This document shows positions 53,735 to 62,283 of a stretch of DNA of 64,000 nt, one piece after another; position 1 is the first letter of the stretch; each line of letters begins with the position of its first letter. This DNA is from Mucilaginibacter kameinonensis (lineage in GTDB: Bacteria; Bacteroidota; Bacteroidia; Sphingobacteriales; Sphingobacteriaceae). Position numbers and translations under genes: made by a program. Location of the stretch: assembly GCF_003675385.1 (NCBI RefSeq), contig NZ_RCWZ01000001.1, positions 310,001 to 374,000 on the forward strand, read 5' to 3'. The notes beneath the pieces were generated by a model that saw only the letters and a program-made list of their open reading frames with translations, was not told the DNA's origin and did no database searches.

Positions 53735-53835
53735 AAACACCAAAGAAACGCGATACATACAAAAACCTAATAAATTTTATTTTTTGTATTTTTATCACAT
53801 TTTGTTGACTATGTACTATCAGTTTTTGCTCAAAT

Positions 53836-55056
53836 ATGAATAGGGTTGTGATAACAGGGATGGGTATCTATTCGTGTATTGGGAAAAATCTTGATGAAGT
53901 TAAAGAATCCCTTTATACCGGCCGTTCCGGCATTGTATACGATGCTATCCGTAAAGATTTTGGTTATCGTTCAGGCTTAACCGGCGCGGTTGAAAAACCA
54001 AACCTGAAAGGTACGCTTGATCGCAGGGCTCGCATTATGCTGCCCGAACAAGGCGAATACGCCTATATAGCCACTATCGAAGCGCTACAGCAGGCCGGTA
54101 TCGATGCTGATTACATCGCCCAAACCGATGTGGGCATTCTATATGGTAACGATAGCACAGCCAAGGCTGTCATTGAAACTACAGATATCATTCGCGAGAA
54201 AAAAGACACCATGCTTATTGGTTCAGGTGCGGTTTTTCAAACCATGAATTCTACCGTTACCATGAACCTGGCCACCATATTTAAGCTTCGCGGGGTTAAT
54301 TTTACCATCAGCGCGGCTTGTGCCAGCGGTTCGCATTCTATAGGAATGGGCTATCACCTGATCAAAAGTGGCATGCAGGATTGCATCATTTGCGGCGGCG
54401 CACAGGAGCTGAGCCATTATTCGATGGGCAGTTTTGACGCGCTTTCGGCATTTTCGGTGCACGAAGCTGATCCGGCCAAAGCCTCCAGGCCATTTGACCG
54501 TGATCGTGATGGTTTAGTGCCCAGCGGCGGCGCAGCTACCGTAATCCTGGAAAGTTTGGACTCTGCACTGAAAAGGGGAGCTACCATTTTGGGCGAGGTT
54601 ATTGGGTATGGCTTTTCTTCAAACGGGGCGCATATCTCAAACCCCACAGTTGAAGGTCCGGTACGCTCATTGAACATGGCACTCAAAGATGCCGGTATAC
54701 AGGCTTCCGAAATTGATTATATCAACGCCCACGCTACCTCAACCCCTGCCGGCGACGCCAGCGAGGCCAAGGCTATTGACGAGGTTTTTGGCGATTATAA
54801 ACCGCTGGTAAGCTCAACCAAATCCATGACCGGCCACGAGTGCTGGATGGCTGGGGCGAGCGAGATCGTTTACTCGATGCTGATGATGCAAAACTCGTTC
54901 GTGGCACCTAACATTAATTTTGAAAATCCCGATGAAGATTCGGCTAAGCTTAATATCGCTACCGAAACCGTCGAAAAAAATATAGATACATTCCTGTCAA
55001 ACTCGTTTGGGTTTGGCGGCACCAATTCGTCCCTGATTATTAAAAAATATATTTAA
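53836..55056 (+). CDS. Beta-ketoacyl-ACP synthase (KS), active type
   Basis: 406 residues, FabF-like. The full catalytic set is present: Cys162 (A-C-A-S-G-S-H-S), His299 (N-A-H-A-T-S-T) and His334 (T-G-H-E-C-W). The ending G-F-G-G-T-N-S-S is normal. It should condense malonyl-ACP with the growing chain, or use the aryl starter in the first step. It opens the main plus-arm operon, and the ACP starts 10 bases after it. Which of the three ketosynthases does which extension cannot be told from sequence. Confidence 0.9.
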   Translation: MNRVVITGMGIYSCIGKNLDEVKESLYTGRSGIVYDAIRKDFGYRSGLTGAVEKPNLKGTLDRRARIMLPEQGEYAYIATIEALQQAGIDADYIAQTDVGILYGNDSTAKAVIETTDIIREKKDTMLIGSGAVFQTMNSTVTMNLATIFKLRGVNFTISAACASGSHSIGMGYHLIKSGMQDCIICGGAQELSHYSMGSFDALSAFSVHEADPAKASRPFDRDRDGLVPSGGAATVILESLDSALKRGATILGEVIGYGFSSNGAHISNPTVEGPVRSLNMALKDAGIQASEIDYINAHATSTPAGDASEAKAIDEVFGDYKPLVSSTKSMTGHECWMAGASEIVYSMLMMQNSFVAPNINFENPDEDSAKLNIATETVEKNIDTFLSNSFGFGGTNSSLIIKKYI

Positions 55057-55066
55057 ACCAGCCATT

Positions 55067-55324
55067 ATGCAAATTGAAGAGATCATTGAAAGAATCAACA
55101 GCTTCCTGGCCGAAGAATTTGAGGTTGATGCAGATAAAATGGTACCCACAGCAAACCTGAAAGAAACCCTCGACCTGGATAGCCTTGATTATATCGACCT
55201 TGTTGTTGTGATTGAAAGCAACTTTGGGTTCAAAGTAAAACCCGAGGATTTTACGGGCATTGTTACCTTCCAGGATTTTTACGATTACGTAGTATCACGC
55301 GTACAACCTAAGGAACTTGCATAA
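55067..55324 (+). CDS. Acyl carrier protein 1
   Basis: 85 residues, four-helix ACP. Ser39 in L-D-L-D-S-L-D carries the phosphopantetheine. It holds the growing chain in the cytosol. Its TAA stop shares a base with the start of the acyltransferase gene (TAATG), so translation is coupled. It is one of two ACPs in the cluster. Confidence 0.93.
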   Translation: MQIEEIIERINSFLAEEFEVDADKMVPTANLKETLDLDSLDYIDLVVVIESNFGFKVKPEDFTGIVTFQDFYDYVVSRVQPKELA

Positions 55325-56202
55325 TGCCCGCCTGGCAGGGAAAATCTAAAGGCAACACCCTTGGCTACCGCATTTTTGTAAGCGTTTTAAAAACTGCCGG
55401 TGTAATGCCGGCTTATTTTATGCTGAGGTTTGTGGCGCTTTACTACTTCCTGTTTTCGTGGCAAACATCAAAAGGCACTTTCTACTATTTCCATAAGCGG
55501 CTCGGTTACGGCAAGGTAAAATCCATATTCAAGCTCTATCGTAATTATTACCTTTTTGGGCAAAGTATTATTGATAAAGTGGTGATCATGTCGGGCATTC
55601 CCAACAAGTTTACCTTTAATTTTGATGGGATAGATAACCTGCGGCAGATAGCTGCCATGAACAGAGGCGGCTTACTGCTCAGTTCGCACATAGGCAGCTG
55701 GGAAATAGCAGGCGAACTGCTTGATCATATCAACACCCGCATTAACATTGTCATGTTTGATGGCGAGGACAGGCAGATCAAACAGTACATGGATTCGGTA
55801 ACCGGCGAGCGGAAAATAAATATCATTGTCATCAAAAATGATCTATCGCACATCTTTCAGATCAATGCGGCATTTCAGAACAATGAGCTGGTTTGCATGC
55901 ACGCCGACAGGTATATCGAGGGCAATAAAACCATAACACGAGAGTTTTTAGGTGAGGATGCGAAATTCCCGGCAGGGCCGTTTGTAATGGCCGAAAAGTT
56001 TAAAGTGCCGGTAACATTTGTTTACGCACTTAAAGAAAGCGCGTTGCACTATCACTTTTTCGCCAGCCCGGTAAAAGATTATTCGGACCTGGGCAGGGGT
56101 AAGGGAATGGAACAGCTGATCGGTGATTTTATCAGCAGCTTTGAAAACAAGGTAAAAACGTATCCCGAACAGTGGTACAACTATTATAATTTTTGGCAAT
56201 GA
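55324..56202 (+). CDS. LpxL/HtrB-like acyltransferase
   Basis: 292 residues of the lysophospholipid/lipid A acyltransferase superfamily, with one membrane segment near residues 30-45. The HX4E active site is H-I-G-S-W-E (His122, Glu127). It moves an acyl chain from ACP to a lipid or polyene intermediate, similar to ApeD in E. coli. Its start overlaps the ACP stop by one base, and its stop overlaps the dehydratase start by four. No signal peptide is seen. Confidence 0.85.
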   Translation: MPAWQGKSKGNTLGYRIFVSVLKTAGVMPAYFMLRFVALYYFLFSWQTSKGTFYYFHKRLGYGKVKSIFKLYRNYYLFGQSIIDKVVIMSGIPNKFTFNFDGIDNLRQIAAMNRGGLLLSSHIGSWEIAGELLDHINTRINIVMFDGEDRQIKQYMDSVTGERKINIIVIKNDLSHIFQINAAFQNNELVCMHADRYIEGNKTITREFLGEDAKFPAGPFVMAEKFKVPVTFVYALKESALHYHFFASPVKDYSDLGRGKGMEQLIGDFISSFENKVKTYPEQWYNYYNFWQ

Positions 56203-56624
56203 CCTTACCAACACAGGATATTTTATCACTGATTCCGCAACGCCCACCATTTGTGATGGTTGATACACTGGTATCTTCATCTGATAATACCACGTTGACC
56301 TCGCTGCTGATACTATCAGAAAATGTATTGGTAAGTGACGGAGAGTTAAGTGAAGCCGGTATGGTAGAGAACATTGCTCAAACGGCGGCGGCAGGCGCCG
56401 GATATGTCGCCCAACAACTGGGCAAACCCGTGCCGCCGGGCTTTATTGGCGCTGTAAAAAACCTGGAAGTTTTTGCTTTACCAAAAGTTGGCGACATCAT
56501 AGAAACCGAAGTAAAAATTGAGAACCAGGTTTTCAATGTTACCATCATTAAAGGAAGTGTTACCTGCAAGGGCAGTACGTTAGCCCAATGCGAAATGAAA
56601 ATATTTATACAACCCCAACAATAA
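56199..56624 (+). CDS. Hotdog-fold 3-hydroxyacyl-ACP dehydratase
   Basis: 141 residues from the ATG at 56199, which overlaps the previous stop (ATGA). It has a FabZ-like start L-I-P-Q-R-P-P-F-V-M-V-D and V-E-N-I-A-Q-T-A-A-A-G-A near residue 60. FabZ normally has H in the H-R-x-P-F start; here Gln precedes Arg, as in ApeI/ApeP-like dehydratases of aryl polyene clusters. The Glu in the second helix (V-E-N-I-A-Q) is kept. It would remove water in each chain-building cycle, giving conjugated double bonds. Confidence 0.85.
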   Translation: MTLPTQDILSLIPQRPPFVMVDTLVSSSDNTTLTSLLILSENVLVSDGELSEAGMVENIAQTAAAGAGYVAQQLGKPVPPGFIGAVKNLEVFALPKVGDIIETEVKIENQVFNVTIIKGSVTCKGSTLAQCEMKIFIQPQQ

Positions 56625-56632
56625 TATCAACC

Positions 56633-57277
56633 ATGAAAAAAACCGCAATTAAACTGAGTTTACTTATAGTTTTATTAACCGCTTTTTTAAAACCGGCATC
56701 AGCCCAAACCAAAGCCGAGGTGTTCGACAAAAAAACACCAATAACCTGGCTCGGCATGGATTTTTCGCAGATGAAATTCATCGGTTCGGAAGCAGCGTAC
56801 AAAAATGAGGTGATCAATGCCGAATTTGTTGGTAAGTACATTCCGCTATGGGAAAACTTCTTTTTAAAGGAACCTAAAAAATATAACCCGGCGAGAGCGG
56901 TACACCGCGATACGGTTCATTTTGCCATGAATGTTACCGAAAAAGTGAACAGCGCCCTTACTAAAAACTTCTTTGATACCGATCCCGGTCATTTCAAAGC
57001 GCTTACCGAAAAAGATATTGATGCCATCATAAAAAACTATGATTTTTTAGGCAATAAAGGCATTGGTATGTTGCTTATTATTGAAGGTATGGATAAAGGA
57101 CGTGCGCAAGGTGGGGCCTGGGTAACTTTTGTTGATATGGATAAGAAAACCGTTTTATATACCGTGTTCCGCACCGGAAACAGCCGTGGGTTCGGTTTTA
57201 GGAATTACTGGGCACACCCATGGCCAGTAATCCTGGACGATTTTGGTTCCGACTTTGACCTTTTCAAAAGATACTAA
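56633..57277 (+). CDS. Exported protein of unknown function, cluster-associated
   Basis: 214 residues from the ATG at 56633. It starts with a signal peptide (M-K-K-T-A-I-K-L-S-L-L-I-V-L-L, cleaved after A-S-A-Q). The mature part begins V-F-D-K-K-T-P-I-T-W-L-G-M-D-F-S-Q and shows no cysteine, metal or lipid-box motif. It is not LolA-like by eye. Its position, between the dehydratase and the thioesterase, suggests a periplasmic role in moving or holding the pigment. A longer frame starting at 56588 would put this signal in the middle. Confidence 0.7.
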   Translation: MKKTAIKLSLLIVLLTAFLKPASAQTKAEVFDKKTPITWLGMDFSQMKFIGSEAAYKNEVINAEFVGKYIPLWENFFLKEPKKYNPARAVHRDTVHFAMNVTEKVNSALTKNFFDTDPGHFKALTEKDIDAIIKNYDFLGNKGIGMLLIIEGMDKGRAQGGAWVTFVDMDKKTVLYTVFRTGNSRGFGFRNYWAHPWPVILDDFGSDFDLFKRY

Positions 57278-57289
57278 GCCAATAGCGTT

Positions 57290-57715
57290 TTGCAGCAATC
57301 TTTAATAAATACTATCGAAATAGAGGTCAAATTCAGCGATGTGGATATGCTGGGTGTGGTTTGGCATGGCAATTACATTCGTTATTTTGAGGACGGCCGC
57401 GAAGCTTTCGGCAAGCAATATGGCCTGGGTTATATGGATGTATATAACGCGGGCTATGTTGTACCAATAGTTAACGTAAACTGTGATTATAAACGCTTTT
57501 TGCGCTACGAAGACAAAGTGATCATCGAAACCATCTACACCCCTACCGAATCGGCGAAGATCAATTTTACGTACCGGCTGCTCAACGCTCAAACCGGCGA
57601 ATTGATTGTTAAAGGCTCAACCGTACAGGTATTTGTGCGCCGCGAAAGTTTTGAACTGCAACTCACCAATCCGGATTTCTTTTTGGACTGGAAGCAAAAA
57701 CAAGGATTGATATAA
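57290..57715 (+). CDS. Acyl-CoA/ACP thioesterase, 4-hydroxybenzoyl-CoA thioesterase-like
   Basis: 141 residues, hotdog fold. The catalytic Asp is Asp19 in F-S-D-V-D-M-L-G, followed by V-V-W-H-G-N-Y. It probably cuts mature or stalled chains from ACP or CoA, like ApeK in E. coli. The start is a TTG at 57290, because the first in-frame ATG lies inside the catalytic region; it is the only sensible start. The gap to the preceding gene is 12 bases. Confidence 0.82.
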   Translation: MQQSLINTIEIEVKFSDVDMLGVVWHGNYIRYFEDGREAFGKQYGLGYMDVYNAGYVVPIVNVNCDYKRFLRYEDKVIIETIYTPTESAKINFTYRLLNAQTGELIVKGSTVQVFVRRESFELQLTNPDFFLDWKQKQGLI

Positions 57716-57727
57716 CACAACTCCACG

Positions 57728-58867
57728 ATGAAGAAGGTTTTCCTTGTTGCCGATAATATTACCTCGCCGCTGGGCACTACGACTGCGCAAAACTTTGAGC
57801 ACTTGATTAACGATGTTACGGGCGTGAGGCAACATGATGATAAAGCCATGTCTGATGAGCTTTTTTTCGCATCGTTATTTGAAAAAGGATATTTTCAAAC
57901 TGATGAGTGCTGGACAAAATTTGAGCACCTGCTCATCGCTTCATTAACCGAAATCTTGTATGGAGTCGATAAAAATATCTCCGACAAAAAAACTGTTCTG
58001 ATCATTTCCACCACTAAAGGCAATATCAGCCTGTTGGAAACTGAAGAACCAGGCCCGGAATTAGATGCGCGCATAGCCCTGCATAATTCAGCAAAAAAAA
58101 TAGCCCAACACTTTGGCTTTGTAAACGAGCCAATAGTAGTTTCACATGCCTGTATTTCCGGCCTGGTTGCCATGATCACCGGGATGCGGTTAATCCAATC
58201 CAGCCAATACGATCATGTTGTTGTTGCCGGGGCCGATGTGATCTCAAAATTTGTATTATCTGGTTTTCAATCTTTCCAGGCTGTCAGTCCAGGCTTGTGC
58301 AAACCTTTTGATGCCGACCGGGACGGTATCAATTTGGGCGAAGGCGCGGCTACAGTTATTCTATCGGCAGAAAGACCGGATGGAGAAGTTATTGAATTAG
58401 CTTCGGGCGCCGTGAGTAACGATGCCAACCATATTTCGGGGCCATCACGCACCGGCGAGGAATTATTTTATGCCATCAATAAAGCGATGGATGCATCGAG
58501 TTTAAAGTCTGAAGATATCGACTTCATATCTGCCCATGGCACCGCGACCGTTTATAACGACGAAATGGAAGCAAAGGCTGTAACGCTGGCCGGTTTGCAG
58601 GATGTTCCGCTCAACAGCCTGAAAGGCTTTTATGGGCATACTTTAGGTGCTTCGGGCTTGATAGAAGCTATTATTTCAGCGCAATCGCTGAGGCAAAATA
58701 CTATTATACCAACAAAGGGCTTTAGCAAGCAGGGCGATGCCAACCCGGTAAATGTTTGCAGTCAATTGATATCAAAGCCGCTCGGCAATTGCCTTAAAAT
58801 AGCATCGGGCTTTGGGGGCTGTAACGCGGCTATAATTTTAACCAAATCACAACAGGATATTTCATAA
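57728..58867 (+). CDS. Beta-ketoacyl-ACP synthase (KS), active type
   Basis: 379 residues. Catalytic residues are all present: Cys142 (S-H-A-C-I-S-G), His270 (S-A-H-G-T-A-T), His304 (F-Y-G-H-T-L-G). It is shorter than FabF and lacks the usual T-G-x-G start (it reads V-A-D-N-I-T-S-P-L-G). It probably extends the polyene or pairs with another KS. It abuts the flavoenzyme gene with one base between. Confidence 0.88.
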   Translation: MKKVFLVADNITSPLGTTTAQNFEHLINDVTGVRQHDDKAMSDELFFASLFEKGYFQTDECWTKFEHLLIASLTEILYGVDKNISDKKTVLIISTTKGNISLLETEEPGPELDARIALHNSAKKIAQHFGFVNEPIVVSHACISGLVAMITGMRLIQSSQYDHVVVAGADVISKFVLSGFQSFQAVSPGLCKPFDADRDGINLGEGAATVILSAERPDGEVIELASGAVSNDANHISGPSRTGEELFYAINKAMDASSLKSEDIDFISAHGTATVYNDEMEAKAVTLAGLQDVPLNSLKGFYGHTLGASGLIEAIISAQSLRQNTIIPTKGFSKQGDANPVNVCSQLISKPLGNCLKIASGFGGCNAAIILTKSQQDIS

Positions 58868-58868
58868 C

Positions 58869-60119
58869 ATGAATACAGAACAGGTAGACGTATTGATAAT
58901 AGGTGCCGGTCCGGCGGGAACGGTAGCCGCATCCATTGTACACCAGGCAGGATTCAAGGTAAAAATTGTAGAAAAACAGCTTTTTCCTCGCTTTGTAATT
59001 GGCGAAAGCTTGCTGCCACGCTGCATGGAAGCATTATCCGAAGCAGGTTTTGTAGATGCCGTAAGCGAAAAAGGCTTTCAGCAAAAGGCGGGGGCTAAAT
59101 TTGTGAAGGATGGCAAGATCTGCGATTATCAATTTGCCGATCAATTCACTCCCGGTTGGAACTGGACCTGGCAGGTGCCCCGCGCCGATTTTGATAAAAC
59201 ATTGGCCGATACAGTCGAAAAGATGGGTGTGCCTGTTCATTACGAAACTACCGTTGCCAACATCGTTTTTAACGGTCAGGATTCGGTAACTACTGTTGAA
59301 GATAAAGAGGGTAACCAAACTGAAATCTCGGCCCGCTTCATTATCGATGGCAGCGGCTACGGCCGGGTGATCCCAAAACTGTTTAACCTCGACAGGCCAT
59401 CAACCCAGGTTCCACGCAAGGCGCTTTTTGCGCATACGGTTGATAAAAAACGATCAATGGCCGATGAGCCAAACCGTATTACCATTGTGGTTCACCAGCC
59501 CGGCGTTTGGATCTGGGTCATTCCATTTGCCAATGGCATTACCTCGCTGGGCTTTGTGGGCAATCCTGAGTTTTTTAAACAATACGAAGGTACCGACGAG
59601 GAAATTCTGCGTGGCTTAATCGCGTCGCAGCCTTATTTTGCCGAGCGTTTTGAAGATGTGGAGTTTGTCTTTGCGCCAAGGGTTTTGGAGTCATGGTCGG
59701 CCACTACTGATAAGTTTTATGGCGATGGCTTTGTGCTCACGGGCAACGTTACGGAGTTCCTTGATCCGATATTTTCGTCAGGCGTAACGCTGGCAACGGT
59801 GTCGAGCCAGACAGCAGCCAAACTGGTGATCCGCAAATTGAACGGAGAAACCGTGGATTGGGACAAAGAATACATGCAGCATATGATGCAGGGTGTAAAT
59901 ACCTTCCGCTCATATGTTACCTCATGGTATGCGGGCGTGCTGGATACCATATTTTTTGCAGACAACCAGGACCCGCTTGTTAAAAGTCAGATCTGCTCGG
60001 TATTGGCTGGTTATGTTTGGGACCTGGATAACCCGTACGTTAAAAATCACGAAACAGCATTGCATAAACTGGCCCGCACCATTACATTAAGGGATATGGT
60101 TTTGGATGGGAAAAGCTGA
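58869..60119 (+). CDS. FAD-dependent oxidoreductase, tryptophan-halogenase-like
   Basis: 416 residues. FAD motif I-I-G-A-G-P-A-G at residues 10-17, then G-E-S-L-L-P. The W-I-W-V-I-P segment (214-219) matches the WxWxIP motif of flavin-dependent halogenases, and Lys73/Lys77 in F-Q-Q-K-A-G-A-K-F are placed like the catalytic Lys of that group. It could halogenate or hydroxylate the aryl head group; related non-halogenating monooxygenases share parts of these motifs. The stop codon lies within a heptamer repeat. In the plus-arm operon. Confidence 0.82.
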   Translation: MNTEQVDVLIIGAGPAGTVAASIVHQAGFKVKIVEKQLFPRFVIGESLLPRCMEALSEAGFVDAVSEKGFQQKAGAKFVKDGKICDYQFADQFTPGWNWTWQVPRADFDKTLADTVEKMGVPVHYETTVANIVFNGQDSVTTVEDKEGNQTEISARFIIDGSGYGRVIPKLFNLDRPSTQVPRKALFAHTVDKKRSMADEPNRITIVVHQPGVWIWVIPFANGITSLGFVGNPEFFKQYEGTDEEILRGLIASQPYFAERFEDVEFVFAPRVLESWSATTDKFYGDGFVLTGNVTEFLDPIFSSGVTLATVSSQTAAKLVIRKLNGETVDWDKEYMQHMMQGVNTFRSYVTSWYAGVLDTIFFADNQDPLVKSQICSVLAGYVWDLDNPYVKNHETALHKLARTITLRDMVLDGKS

Positions 60120-60163
60120 AAGCGGAAGGCTAAACGCTGAAAGCCGTAAGCCGTAAGCTCAAA
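60115..60163. repeat. Heptamer tandem repeat
   Basis: Seven 7-base units in register: GCTGAAA, GCGGAAG, GCTAAAC, GCTGAAA, GCCGTAA, GCCGTAA, GCTCAAA (60115-60163), then GCC. The consensus is GCNNAAR. The first unit holds the TGA stop of the flavoenzyme. It fills the 87-base gap before the next gene. Confidence 0.75.
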
Positions 60164-60206
60164 GCCTTTTACTTGATTATGAATCTATCGACAGGCACTA
60201 TATAAA

Positions 60207-60821
60207 TTGAACAACCAGTATTACATATCGGCCCATTGCAGTATCAGCAATAACCTTGTTAGTTATAATAACGAGGTGGTGTTTGAGGGGGCGGAGCAAG
60301 ATATTGCCGGTTTTTTATTGTCGGTTTACCAGCACCTTGGGATAAAGTATCCTAAGTTTTATAAAATGGATAACCTGGCAAAACTGGGCTGGCTTGCCAC
60401 CGAGGTTTTGCTGAAGGATTTTGACAAGACCAAATATCAACCGACCGACATAGGCGTGGTATTAACCAACGCGGGGTCGAGCCTTGATGCTGATAAGCGG
60501 TATTATGATTCGGTGCAGGATATTGCAAGTCCGGCATTGTTTGTTTATACCTTGCCCAATATTGTTATTGGAGAGATCTGCATCCGTCATCATTTTAAAG
60601 GCGAAAACGCTTTTTATATTTTTGAGCGGTTCAATGCCGATTTCATAAGCAGCTATGTTTCGGTTTTACTGGAGCCAGGGCAACTACAAGCCTGCATCTG
60701 CGGCTGGGTGGAAATGACCGCGACAGGCTATAAAGCCGTTTTGTTTTTGATAGAAAAAGAAGGAGCAACACCCTTCACAACAGAAAATATTAATAAAATT
60801 TACAGTACAGCAAATGGATAA
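60207..60821 (+). CDS. KS-fold protein, truncated and without catalytic Cys
   Basis: 204 residues, about half of a ketosynthase. The strands and helices follow the first half of the KS fold (L-A-T-E-V-L-L-K-D, T-D-I-G-V-V-L-T-N-A-G, P-N-I-V-I-G-E-I-C-I-R-H-H-F), but the nucleophile place reads Y-I-F-E-R-F-N-A-D, with Glu or another residue where Cys should be, and no second half follows. It cannot condense alone. It could form a mixed dimer or bind ACP. The start is a TTG at 60207, as no ATG lies near. The last bases overlap the second ACP gene by 8. Confidence 0.72.
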   Translation: MNNQYYISAHCSISNNLVSYNNEVVFEGAEQDIAGFLLSVYQHLGIKYPKFYKMDNLAKLGWLATEVLLKDFDKTKYQPTDIGVVLTNAGSSLDADKRYYDSVQDIASPALFVYTLPNIVIGEICIRHHFKGENAFYIFERFNADFISSYVSVLLEPGQLQACICGWVEMTATGYKAVLFLIEKEGATPFTTENINKIYSTANG

Positions 60822-61077
60822 ATTAATAGCCGATCTGAAAGAGCAGATCATCGAACAGTTGAACTTACAGGATGTGAAGCCGGAGGATATCGGTGATGAT
60901 CAGCCGCTTTTTGGTGATGGCTTGGGACTTGATTCGATAGACGCGCTGGAGCTGATTGTGCTGTTACAGCAGAAATACAAAGTAAAACTCTCTAATGCAG
61001 AGGATGGCCCGAAAATCTTCCGTTCGGTACGTACCATTGCCGAGTTTATTGAAAGCAACAAGATCCCGAACGCCTAA
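60814..61077 (+). CDS. Acyl carrier protein 2
   Basis: 87 residues. Ser41 in G-L-G-L-D-S-I-D is the phosphopantetheine site. The preceding G-D-G-L-G-L is the usual ACP loop. It overlaps the KS-like gene by 8 bases and is 3 bases from the next ketosynthase. It may serve the KS pair that follows, as ApeE and ApeF share work in E. coli. Confidence 0.93.
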   Translation: MDKLIADLKEQIIEQLNLQDVKPEDIGDDQPLFGDGLGLDSIDALELIVLLQQKYKVKLSNAEDGPKIFRSVRTIAEFIESNKIPNA

Positions 61078-61080
61078 ACA

Positions 61081-62280
61081 ATGGATCAACCTGTTTTTAT
61101 AGCCGGCTTAGGGGTAATTTCGGCCATAGGTAATACTGTGGCCCAAAACCTGCTGTCGCTTGAACAGGAAAAAACGGGCATTGCCCCTATCCGGTACCTG
61201 GATACCGAACACCGGGATGAATTTCCGGTTGGCGAAGTTAAACTAAGCAATGATGAGCTTGCGGAACTGTCGGGATTTAAACCCGGAATCAGCCGCACGG
61301 CTATGCTGAATTTAATCGCCGTACGGGAGGCTTTGACAGATGCAGGGATCGCCAATCTTGCCGCCTTAAGAACCGGCTTTGTCTCCGCCAATACCGTTGG
61401 CGGCATGGATAAAACCGAAGATTTTTTCAGGGATTTTTTAAGCGATAATGCCAAAGGCAGGTTACGCGACGTAGTTAACCACGAATGTGGAGCAGTTACC
61501 AATTTAGTTGCTGATCAACTGGGGATCCGGCATTATGTAAGTACTATCAGCACGGCCTGTTCTTCGTCGGCCAATGCCATCATGTACGGTGCAAGGCTCA
61601 TCAAAAACCATATGCTGGACGTGGTGATAGCCGGAGGTACCGATGCCCTAACCCGTTTTACGCTGAATGGTTTTAATACCCTTATGATATTGGATAAGCA
61701 GCCTTGTCAGCCATTTGATGCCAATCGCCGTGGCCTTAATCTCGGCGAAGGTGCAGGCTATGTAGTACTGGTGTCTGAGCGAATAGCGGCATCGCTTAAA
61801 AAAGAATTGTATTGTACATTAAGTGGTTATCACAATGCTAATGATGCCTATCATCAAACGGCATCATCGCCCGAAGGAACAGGATCATTACTGGCTATGG
61901 AAGGCGCGCTGAAAAGAAGCGGTTTACAGCCTGCCAATATCGGCTATATCAATTTACATGGTACAGGCACACAAAATAATGACAGCTCGGAGGGGGCGGC
62001 TATCAGCAAATTATTCGCGGGGCATAATCCAAAAATGAGCTCTACCAAAGCTTTTACCGGGCATACGCTTGGAGCCAGCGGCGGCATTGAAGCCGTATTT
62101 TCGGCATTGGCGGTACAACGGGGCTTGGTGTACCCTAATCTTCGTTTTGAAACGCCTATTGAAGGATTTTCCTTTACGCCAGAAACCCGCTTTTCATCAC
62201 AGCCGGCAATAAAACATGTGCTATCCAACTCGTTCGGGTTTGGCGGTAATTGTTCATCATTAATATTTTCAAAACTATAA
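61081..62280 (+). CDS. Beta-ketoacyl-ACP synthase (KS), likely partner of the next gene
   Basis: 399 residues. All catalytic residues are present: Cys160 (S-T-A-C-S-S-S), His293 (L-H-G-T-G-T), His328 (T-G-H-T-L-G). It is 3 bases ahead of a KS that lacks these residues, so the two probably form a KS/chain-length-factor pair as in type II polyketide and aryl polyene systems. It should carry out most polyene extension. Confidence 0.9.
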   Translation: MDQPVFIAGLGVISAIGNTVAQNLLSLEQEKTGIAPIRYLDTEHRDEFPVGEVKLSNDELAELSGFKPGISRTAMLNLIAVREALTDAGIANLAALRTGFVSANTVGGMDKTEDFFRDFLSDNAKGRLRDVVNHECGAVTNLVADQLGIRHYVSTISTACSSSANAIMYGARLIKNHMLDVVIAGGTDALTRFTLNGFNTLMILDKQPCQPFDANRRGLNLGEGAGYVVLVSERIAASLKKELYCTLSGYHNANDAYHQTASSPEGTGSLLAMEGALKRSGLQPANIGYINLHGTGTQNNDSSEGAAISKLFAGHNPKMSSTKAFTGHTLGASGGIEAVFSALAVQRGLVYPNLRFETPIEGFSFTPETRFSSQPAIKHVLSNSFGFGGNCSSLIFSKL

Positions 62281-62283
62281 GCG

